Assembly: GCA_947485425.1 (NCBI GenBank)
Contig: CANKSK010000091.1
Coordinates: 1 to 5,520, forward strand
DNA length: 5,520 nucleotides
Reading direction: 5' to 3'
DNA from: Bacteroidota bacterium
GTDB taxonomy: Bacteria; Bacteroidota; Bacteroidia; AKYH767-A; CANKSK01
Below the pieces are notes generated by a model. The model saw only the letters and a program-made list of their open reading frames with translations, did no database searches and was not told where the DNA came from. Made by a program: the position numbers and the translations under genes. Shown here one piece after another: positions 1 through 5,520 of the stretch. The stretch's first letter is position 1. Every line of letters begins with the position of its first letter.

Positions 1-1335
1 ATTTAAATCTTCTTCAGCTTTATAAAGCAATACTTCCATATTCCCATTTCTCCAGCGGTAAATGGATTGCTTCACATCACCAACAATCAAGGAAAACTTA
101 TTTTCTGCGAGGGAATTTTTTAATAAGGGTAGTAGGTTATTCCATTGACTATCGGAGGTGTCTTGGAATTCATCGAGTAAAAAATGGTGAAAATGATTTC
201 CTGTTTTTTCAAAAACAAAGGGGGTATCATTTCCGTTTATAAATTTTTTTAATAGATTTTCTGTATCTGAAATGAGGATGATTTTGTTTTCTTTTCGGTA
301 GTGATTTAATTTTTCTTTGAGCTTATGGACAATTCCATACACATAAAACAATTTTAAAATTTCGCTTGCGGTACTATATTCTTTAGCATGTTTTTGAACA
401 TGTGAAACGGCATCAGAAAGAATGGGAAATAGTCTTTCATTGCCTATAGTTTCTAATTCACCTTTTTTTAATGAGGATTTTGAAGCCCACCCACTTTTTC
501 CTGCAATGACATCCAATATGCGGTCTCCAGGTTTATATATTTTAAAAGAAGGAGATCCGGTTATTTTATTGAAATAAGAAGCCACCCCGGATTTTCCGTG
601 CGAAAAATCATCTATTTTTAATCCTGCATTGGCTATGATGTGAAGGCCTTCTTGTCCCCATCTTTTCATCTGAGCTTCAAAGGTTCCTTTTATTTTCTGC
701 ATTTCTTTAATAAACGCCTCTGTAGTGATGCCATCTTTCCCTTGGTTGTTCATGGATTCATAGAAGTCTTCTCTAAAAAGTTCTGCCGCCAAAGAATAAA
801 TTTCTTCCTCGATATTCAAGGATTTGTTGTCATCAAGACGATAGATGATGTATTTCAGCAGCCATTGCGTAAGTTCTTCATCTTTTCCGGTATCCTGAAG
901 AAGTTTTTCAGTAATGTCTTCAATTACTTTGTCTCTATTGATTTCTACATCATATTTAAGTGGCAAATTCATTTCTTTGGAGAGTGATCGGATGATCTTT
1001 TGAAAAAAACTATCGATCGTACTGACACTGAAAGATGAATAATCATGAAGGACTTTTTCCAGAATGATTCCGGCTTTTTGGATGATATCTTCTTTGCTGA
1101 GCCCCGTTTCCTCTTGAAGGCTATCGCAGAGTTGCTCTGCTTTCCCTTCAGAAAGATTGGCAAGGGCCTCTGTGATGCGGCTTTTCATTTCTGAGGTGGC
1201 CTTATTGGTAAAGGTGATGGCAAGAATATGTCTGTATTCTGAAGGGTTTTTCAGAACAATTTTCAGGTATTCTTTTACCAATGTGTATGTTTTTCCTGAT
1301 CCTGCTGATGACCTATAAATAAGCAATCCGTTCAT
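1..1335 (-). CDS. UvrD/AddA/RecB-like ATP-dependent DNA helicase, N-terminal part (gene cut by left window edge)
   Basis: On the minus strand an ATG at 1335-1333 opens a frame that stays open for 445 codons to the window edge. Seen in the sequence: Walker A motif AGSGKT at residues 11-16, motif Ia-like ITFTNKATSEMKSRI at 40-54, STIDSFF at 105-111 (the position where UvrD-type enzymes carry a TFHS-like motif), the Walker B/motif II sequence DEFQDT at 388-393, and motif III GDVKQSIYRWR at 419-429. The order and the roughly 375-residue gap between motifs I and II fit superfamily 1A helicases of the AddA/RecB group, which unwind DNA ends with ATP during double-strand-break repair. Such proteins are usually about 1000-1100 residues, so motifs IV-VI and any nuclease domain lie outside the window. 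The start is natural because Walker A follows within 10 residues, as is usual in this group. No Shine-Dalgarno is visible. Family membership is secure; AddA versus another RecB-like paralogue cannot be decided from this half. Confidence 0.93.
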   Translation of the reverse strand, partial: MNGLLIYRSSAGSGKTYTLVKEYLKIVLKNPSEYRHILAITFTNKATSEMKSRITEALANLSEGKAEQLCDSLQEETGLSKEDIIQKAGIILEKVLHDYSSFSVSTIDSFFQKIIRSLSKEMNLPLKYDVEINRDKVIEDITEKLLQDTGKDEELTQWLLKYIIYRLDDNKSLNIEEEIYSLAAELFREDFYESMNNQGKDGITTEAFIKEMQKIKGTFEAQMKRWGQEGLHIIANAGLKIDDFSHGKSGVASYFNKITGSPSFKIYKPGDRILDVIAGKSGWASKSSLKKGELETIGNERLFPILSDAVSHVQKHAKEYSTASEILKLFYVYGIVHKLKEKLNHYRKENKIILISDTENLLKKFINGNDTPFVFEKTGNHFHHFLLDEFQDTSDSQWNNLLPLLKNSLAENKFSLIVGDVKQSIYRWRNGNMEVLLYKAEEDLN

Positions 1336-1446
1336 AATATACCGGAATTAGAGTTAAAAAATTTGTGTTTAAAGGTAAAACATCTCCTTGGAATTTGGTC
1401 TAATCAGAATTTATTTTTGTATTTTTATGATTTCCAATTTGCCGAG
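1336..1446. other. Divergent intergenic region between the helicase gene and the T9SS operon
   Basis: This 111-bp AT-rich gap separates two genes transcribed away from each other, so it must carry both promoters. The rightward promoter is listed separately. For the leftward helicase gene the best I can find is TACCTTTA (complement of 1370-1377), one base off TAnnTTTG, about 35 bases upstream of the helicase ATG, and without a convincing TTG at the right distance. I give that box little weight. I saw no riboswitch-like structure, terminator hairpin or strong inverted repeat here. A frame continuous with the T9SS gene extends back to a TTG at 1363, but it would run through the rightward promoter. 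Confidence 0.6.
1388..1419 (+). promoter_or_regulatory. Probable Bacteroidota-type promoter for the T9SS operon
   Basis: TATTTTTG at 1412-1419 matches the Bacteroidota primary sigma factor -7 consensus TAnnTTTG exactly. A TTG at 1388-1390 lies 21 bases upstream of it, which fits the -33 element spacing known for this phylum. Transcription would begin roughly at 1423-1427 and leave a leader of about 20 bases before the ATG at 1447. AT-rich DNA produces such boxes by chance, so the call rests on the box, its spacing and its position together. Confidence 0.5.
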
Positions 1447-4338
1447 ATGATGCGTCGACTATTCATATCTTGTTTTTTGCTTATTTTTATGCTTCCCATG
1501 GGCTTAAGAGCCACGCATATTGTTGGAGGCGAATTGTATTATATTGATTTAGGCAATAATACCTATGAGATTCGGCTAACCGTTTACAGAGATTGTTGGA
1601 ATGGAATTCCCGACTTTGATGATCCTGCTGCGGTAGGAATTTTTGATTCTGCCAATCAATTTGTAGATTCTATCATGATGAAATTCAGAGGAAGAATACC
1701 GATTCCTCCCATTATCAATGATCCTTGCATTATTCCGCCCGCAAATATTTGTTATGAGGTTACCACGTATATTGATACCATTACCTTGCCACCTATTCCC
1801 GGGGGATATCAATTATCATACCAACGTTGTTGTAGAAACTATACCATTCTTAATATTTTTCGACCTGATACAACCGGAGCAACCTACTATGCTACCATTC
1901 CTTCGCCGGATGTGGTGAAAACCAATAGCAATCCCCGATTTAACAATTTACCTCCACCCTTTGCCTGTGCCAATAAGCCCTTTATCTTTGACCATTCGGC
2001 AACAGATAGTGAAGGGGATTCTTTGGTATACACCATTTGTGATCCATTAGAAGGGGCACGCTCGACCGGAAATTATGATTGCGTGCCACAGCCTTGTGGC
2101 GTGCGACCTCAGCCTCCTTTTAATCCACCATATCAGCCTGTTCATTGGCGAATGCCCAATTATGGACTTGCCAACGCATTTGGTGGGGTTCCATTGACGG
2201 TAAATCCCAATACAGGAATGTTAAATGCAGTTCCCAATACAGTAGGTCAATTTGTTTATGGCGTATGTGTGAAAGAATATCGTGATGGTGTTTTTATTAG
2301 TGAAAGCAGAAGAGATTATCAATTGAATATTTTGGTCTGCCAAAGTGTGATCAAAGCCAAATTAGATACCACGATAAGTTGTGGTAGCAATACCGTTCAA
2401 TTTTCAAATCAGAGCTCAGGGGCTACTTCCTATCATTGGGATTTTGGTGACCCCACAACCCAAGCAGATACTTCCTTGTTGGCCAATCCGGTGTATGTTT
2501 ATCCGGATACCGGTGCGTATCATCTGCAGCTTATTGCCATCGGGCCCAATAAGGATTGCGCGGATACCACCAACACCTTGGTAAGGGTCTTGCCTGCCAT
2601 TCAAACCTCTTTTGTTTCCAATATAATACCCTGTAGTTATCAGTCCACATTTTTATCCTCCATCACTTCCAATGTATCGGGTATTCCTAAATATTGGAAT
2701 TGGTCCTTTGGCGACGGAAGTTCTTCAGCAGGAAAGAATCCCATTCATCAATTTCCAGGAACAGGGCCCTATCAAGTGCAGTTAATTACCAAAACCAATT
2801 TGGGATGCGTAGATACGGTGATACATCCCATTTCTTTTTTACCACTGCCTTCCGTAAATGCAGGTCCCGACTTTTTATTGTGTCGTGGCGACAGCTCCCA
2901 ATTGGGCAATACATCCAATCCAACGTATCTGTATCAATGGACACCCCCCAAGGGGTTGAGTATCGATAGCATTTCATTTCCGTATGCACATCCTGATAGT
3001 ACACAGCTGTATACCCTTACGGTGACTGATACCAATGGATGTAAGGCATCAGATGCCGCATGGGTAGACATTGCCTTTTCAACACTTTCTATTCAGGATA
3101 CTTTACAAATCTGTCGCGGATCTTCAATCGGATTGAATCCTACAGGAAAAAAAACATATCTGTATCAATGGTCTCCTTCTGTTGGCTTGAACAGTGACAC
3201 GGCCTCTAATCCGATTGCAAGTCCTTTGCAAAGCACTTTATATACTGCACATATTAAAACCAAAACCACTTCGGGAGATACTTGTTTTATCATCAAATCC
3301 GTGCAGGTTCAGGTATCACAGGATACCCTTCAGCTTGTTGCACCTCATGATACAAGTGTTTGTAAAAATGCTTTGCTTATGGCAGCAGGTATTGGAAATA
3401 ATATACATTTTATCTGGTCGAGTAATCATTTTTTTACCGATACGCTAAATAGCTCAGGCATTGCATCGATAGCGGTAAGCCCGTTAAAAAGTCCCACTAC
3501 TTATTTTATTAAAATATCAAATGCTTTTTGTAGCGCTATAGATAGTGTAAAGGTTTTTACCCATCCGGCATCAATTATTTCAGATCCCGATCAAATCATT
3601 TGTTTAGGTGATTCGATAAAAATTTCTGCACAAAATCTTCATCCTTCTGATGTGGTTTCTTTTTCCTGGAGTCCTTTGAATGAGATCATCAGCGGGATGA
3701 ATACCTCTACTATACTTGTGAAGCCTACTGCAAATACAGCCTATCAGGTGATAGGAATGAATCAGTTTACCTGCAGAGATTCATCTGTTGTGCAGGTGGT
3801 GGTTCAGCAGCCGTCTTTAATCAATGTGTATGCTGATAAAGATACGATTTATGAAGGAGAATCCACACCAATACATATTCAAAATGCAGGTGCTATTCAA
3901 TTTACCTGGTCGCCATCTGCAGGATTAAGCGATATTCATTCCCTCAATCCCATTGCATCTCCTCTTGTAACCACAACCTATCAGGTGATAGCTACCGATG
4001 CCAATGGATGTGTTATTATGACACCTATTACCTTGTATGTTAAAAAAGTTCCCTTGTGTGGTGAACCCGATATTTTTGTTCCCAATGCATTTTCGCCCAA
4101 TGGAGACCTGGTAAATGATAAGCTGTATGTCAGGGGAAATCGAATCCAGGAATTGTATTTTGCGGTCTTTGACAGATGGGGAGAGAAGGTTTTTGAAACG
4201 ACTTCTCAAACAGAAGGATGGGATGGCAATTACAAAGGAGAAAAAGCAGGCCCCGCTGTATTTGTATATTATTTGAAAGCAAAATGCAAAGGTGGCGATG
4301 AATATTTTAAAAAGGGAAATGTAACAATCATCAGATGA
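1447..4338 (+). CDS. Large modular surface protein with T9SS type B (gliding-motility-associated) C-terminal domain
   Basis: This encodes 963 residues from the ATG at 1447. That start (or the adjacent ATG at 1450) puts a normal signal peptide first: MMRR, then a hydrophobic stretch to about residue 20, with likely cleavage after LRA (20-22). The upstream extension to a TTG at 1363 would bury this signal and cross the promoter. Domain order: a cysteine-rich module at about 23-298 starting THIVGGE, with YRDCWNG (47-53) and YQRCCRN (125-131); PKD domains at about 304-381 (WDFGD, 331-335) and 385-464 (WSFGDG, 419-424); five Ig-like modules at about 470-866; then a C-terminal domain at about 869-963 with VPNAFSPNGD (878-887), FDRWGEKVF (908-916), GWDG (924-927) and a final KGNVTIIR. 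That last domain is the CHU_C/type B signal which directs proteins through the type IX secretion system. I infer a large cell-surface or secreted adhesin-like protein. I see no catalytic domain, and the ligand is unknown. The next gene overlaps its stop. Confidence 0.95.
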   Translation: MMRRLFISCFLLIFMLPMGLRATHIVGGELYYIDLGNNTYEIRLTVYRDCWNGIPDFDDPAAVGIFDSANQFVDSIMMKFRGRIPIPPIINDPCIIPPANICYEVTTYIDTITLPPIPGGYQLSYQRCCRNYTILNIFRPDTTGATYYATIPSPDVVKTNSNPRFNNLPPPFACANKPFIFDHSATDSEGDSLVYTICDPLEGARSTGNYDCVPQPCGVRPQPPFNPPYQPVHWRMPNYGLANAFGGVPLTVNPNTGMLNAVPNTVGQFVYGVCVKEYRDGVFISESRRDYQLNILVCQSVIKAKLDTTISCGSNTVQFSNQSSGATSYHWDFGDPTTQADTSLLANPVYVYPDTGAYHLQLIAIGPNKDCADTTNTLVRVLPAIQTSFVSNIIPCSYQSTFLSSITSNVSGIPKYWNWSFGDGSSSAGKNPIHQFPGTGPYQVQLITKTNLGCVDTVIHPISFLPLPSVNAGPDFLLCRGDSSQLGNTSNPTYLYQWTPPKGLSIDSISFPYAHPDSTQLYTLTVTDTNGCKASDAAWVDIAFSTLSIQDTLQICRGSSIGLNPTGKKTYLYQWSPSVGLNSDTASNPIASPLQSTLYTAHIKTKTTSGDTCFIIKSVQVQVSQDTLQLVAPHDTSVCKNALLMAAGIGNNIHFIWSSNHFFTDTLNSSGIASIAVSPLKSPTTYFIKISNAFCSAIDSVKVFTHPASIISDPDQIICLGDSIKISAQNLHPSDVVSFSWSPLNEIISGMNTSTILVKPTANTAYQVIGMNQFTCRDSSVVQVVVQQPSLINVYADKDTIYEGESTPIHIQNAGAIQFTWSPSAGLSDIHSLNPIASPLVTTTYQVIATDANGCVIMTPITLYVKKVPLCGEPDIFVPNAFSPNGDLVNDKLYVRGNRIQELYFAVFDRWGEKVFETTSQTEGWDGNYKGEKAGPAVFVYYLKAKCKGGDEYFKKGNVTIIR
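2854..4044 (+). repeat. Five tandem divergent Ig-like modules within the surface protein (about 77-80 residues each)
   Basis: Residues about 470-866 of the surface protein are built of similar units. Each opens near a D-x-x-x-C/E-G pattern (for example LLCRGDS at 477-483 and QICRGSS at 554-560), has a central tryptophan in YQWTPPKGL (496-504), YQWSPSVGL (573-581), FIWSS (655-659), FSWSP (739-743) and FTWSPSAGL (819-827), and closes with a Y-x-V/L-x-x-T/N strand plus, in most units, a cysteine (TNGC at 529-532, ANGC at 852-855). At the DNA level TATCTGTATCAATGG recurs exactly at 2926-2940 and 3157-3171 (231 bp apart, 77 codons), and CCTATCAGGTGATAG at 3740-3754 and 3977-3991 (237 bp apart, 79 codons). 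Spacing by whole codons fits old module duplication. Unit boundaries are approximate. Confidence 0.75.
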
Positions 4339-5357
4339 TCAAGTCCTTGAATATATTGATTATGGGTATGATGCTATGGGCTTTTTCTGCCAAAGGGCAG
4401 GATATGCACTTTTCTCAATATCTTTCCTCTCCAAGTAATTTAAATCCTGCATTGAATGGATTGTTTGATGCCGATTACAGATTTGTTTTGAATCACCGGA
4501 ATCAATGGAGCTCCGTAAGCATTCCCTATACAAGCTATTCCGGATCTGCGGATATGAAATTGAGAATTCCTTATTTTAAAAGGGAGCTGTTTGGCGCAGG
4601 GATGCTGATCAATCGCGATAAGGCAGGAGATTCCGAATTTGGAACAACACAGCTTGCTTTGTCTTTTTCGTATATCAAAAGAATGAATGCCGATTCAACT
4701 CTATTTGTTTCTTTGGGCATGTCAGGAGGTTTTACACAAAGAAGTCTGAATTATGAAAAGCTTACCTTTGACAACCAATATACAGGTGATTTTTTTGACC
4801 CTTCTGTGGGTAGTGGAGAGGTTTTTACCAATACACAATTTATGTATTTTGATTTTTCCTCAGGAATAAATCTCCTTTATCAAGGTTCCGGACCTTATGG
4901 TTTCAATGCAGGATTTTCTTTGAGCCACATCAATAGGCCTGCACAGACATTTTTTGGTAATGAAAATATTACGCTGAGCAGAAAAGGCTTGTTTCATTTA
5001 TCGGGTAGCTATCGGCTGAATAAAAGTATACAGATATTGCCTTCTCTGATGTATGAAAAGCAAAATACCTTTGGTGAATTTCTTTGGGGTTCTTCGGTAA
5101 AAATATCACAAATCAGCAAAAAGCTCGATGCGCGTTCTTTTTATTTGGGCTTTCATCTGCGTGCCGCTGATGCCTATATTCTTTCCACAGGAATGGATTA
5201 CAACAATTTGAATATTGGATTGAGTTATGATGTAAATACCTCAGGACTATATCCTGCAAGTCATGGAAAAGGAGCCTTTGAAGTTTCTTTGATTTATCTG
5301 TTGCGTAAATTTAAACCTCAACTGGCTCAAAAGAAATTTTGTCCCCCTTATATGTAA
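4335..5357 (+). CDS. PorP/SprF family type IX secretion system outer-membrane protein
   Basis: This 340-residue protein begins with a signal peptide (MIKSLNILIMGMM, hydrophobic to about residue 18, likely cut before Q22). The mature N-terminus QDMHFSQY (22-29) followed by NLNPALNG (35-42), a DYR at 47-49 and RNQW (55-58) is the hallmark opening of the PorP/SprF family. The rest is rich in alternating aromatic and polar strands, as expected of an outer-membrane beta-barrel, and the protein ends in CPPYM (336-340), a terminal CP motif like that of many family members. Its length is normal. Known family members support export or surface attachment of specific T9SS cargo; SprF does so for the gliding adhesin SprB. 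The ATG overlaps the preceding stop as ATGA, so the two are probably translationally coupled and this protein probably serves the surface protein before it. It is more likely a cargo-dedicated SprF-type paralogue than the core PorP, but the sequence alone cannot prove this. Confidence 0.93.
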   Translation: MIKSLNILIMGMMLWAFSAKGQDMHFSQYLSSPSNLNPALNGLFDADYRFVLNHRNQWSSVSIPYTSYSGSADMKLRIPYFKRELFGAGMLINRDKAGDSEFGTTQLALSFSYIKRMNADSTLFVSLGMSGGFTQRSLNYEKLTFDNQYTGDFFDPSVGSGEVFTNTQFMYFDFSSGINLLYQGSGPYGFNAGFSLSHINRPAQTFFGNENITLSRKGLFHLSGSYRLNKSIQILPSLMYEKQNTFGEFLWGSSVKISQISKKLDARSFYLGFHLRAADAYILSTGMDYNNLNIGLSYDVNTSGLYPASHGKGAFEVSLIYLLRKFKPQLAQKKFCPPYM

Positions 5358-5520
5358 TGAAATCAGTGGCATTTTTGAAATATCTTTTTATGGGCATTCT
5401 TTTTTTCTTTGGAATGCATATACATGCCTTTGGGCAATCTCTCAAGAAATATGTGAAGGAGGGAGATCAATATTTCAATAGCGGAGATTACGCCTCAGCA
5501 GTATTGAACTACCGCTTGGC
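5357..5520 (+). CDS. Exported TPR-containing protein, N-terminus only (gene cut by right window edge); probably OmpA/PD40/TPR type
   Basis: The ATG at 5357 shares one base with the TAA stop of the preceding gene (TAATG), and the frame stays open for 54 codons to the edge. The first about 26 residues form a signal peptide: MKSVAFLKY, a hydrophobic run containing GILFFFG, then HAFGQ, with no lipobox cysteine. From about residue 31 the text KKYVKEGDQYFNSGDYASAV followed by LNYRL reads as the first helix pair of a tetratricopeptide repeat (G36, Y39, G43-D44-Y45, A46, A48, Y52). In Bacteroidota, the gene after a CHU_C protein and a PorP/SprF protein is often a TPR, WD40-like (PD40) and OmpA C-terminal protein related to the T9SS peptidoglycan-anchoring component PorE. 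That identity is an inference from context plus the TPR start; no PD40 or OmpA sequence is visible. A plain TPR protein is the alternative. Confidence 0.8.
   Translation, partial: MKSVAFLKYLFMGILFFFGMHIHAFGQSLKKYVKEGDQYFNSGDYASAVLNYRL

Noticed and set aside
640..987. Open plus-strand frame of 115 codons, rich in phenylalanine
   Set aside because: It lies wholly antisense to the helicase coding sequence, whose motifs are clear. Its phenylalanine-rich composition is what the complement of lysine and glutamate codons yields.
969..1163. Open minus-strand frame of 64 codons
   Set aside because: It is an out-of-frame shadow inside the helicase gene and has no recognisable domain.
1363..1446. N-terminal 28-codon extension of the surface-protein gene from a TTG
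   Set aside because: It overlaps a consensus promoter box and would sit in front of a complete signal peptide; the ATG at 1447 explains the sequence better.
2085..2100. Perfect 6-bp inverted repeat GCCACA/TGTGGC with a 4-base loop, flanked by GCGTGC repeats
   Set aside because: It is inside the surface-protein coding sequence (around DCVPQPCGV), far from any gene end and without a T-run, so it is not a credible terminator or operator.
2416..3004. Several overlapping short frames on both strands across the PKD region
   Set aside because: All are alternate-frame shadows of the surface-protein gene, which has continuous domain homology through this stretch.
3925..4209. Open minus-strand frame of 94 codons opposite the C-terminal sorting domain
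   Set aside because: The plus strand here encodes well-conserved Ig-like and CHU_C motifs, and the antisense frame resembles no family and has no promoter or start context.

Overview
The window looks like a chromosomal segment from a Bacteroidota (Bacteroidetes) bacterium. Three things point there: a gliding-motility-type surface protein with a type B type IX secretion (T9SS) C-terminal domain, a PorP/SprF-family outer-membrane protein directly behind it, and starts that lack Shine-Dalgarno sequences with a TAnnTTTG-type promoter box. The DNA is moderately AT-rich and codon use looks even throughout. I saw no tRNA, rRNA, CRISPR array, insertion sequence or phage gene.

Layout. Positions 1-1335 (minus strand) hold the N-terminal 445 codons of a large UvrD/AddA/RecB-like DNA helicase. 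The gene continues past the left edge. A 111-bp divergent intergenic region (1336-1446) follows. It contains a good Bacteroidota-type promoter for the rightward genes, whose -7 box lies just upstream of the start I prefer for the next gene. Positions 1447-4338 (plus strand) encode a 963-residue exported protein made of a signal peptide, a cysteine-rich THIVGGE-type N-terminal module, two PKD domains, five divergent Ig-like modules and a T9SS type B C-terminal domain. Positions 4335-5357 encode a 340-residue PorP/SprF-like protein, overlapping the previous gene by ATGA. Positions 5357-5520 hold the start of a third exported protein, with a signal peptide and what looks like a first TPR helix pair, overlapping the previous stop by one base (TAATG). 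It runs off the right edge.

How the genes work together. The three rightward genes are almost certainly one translationally coupled operon. The large protein is the probable T9SS cargo, displayed at the cell surface or released. The PorP/SprF partner is the probable outer-membrane factor that helps export or anchor it. The third protein resembles the N-terminus of the TPR/PD40/OmpA-type periplasmic proteins often found in such clusters. The divergent helicase is a DNA-repair gene with no evident link. I recognise the families of all four genes. I do not see a wholly new system; the least understood parts are the cysteine-rich N-terminal module and the substrate or target of the surface protein.
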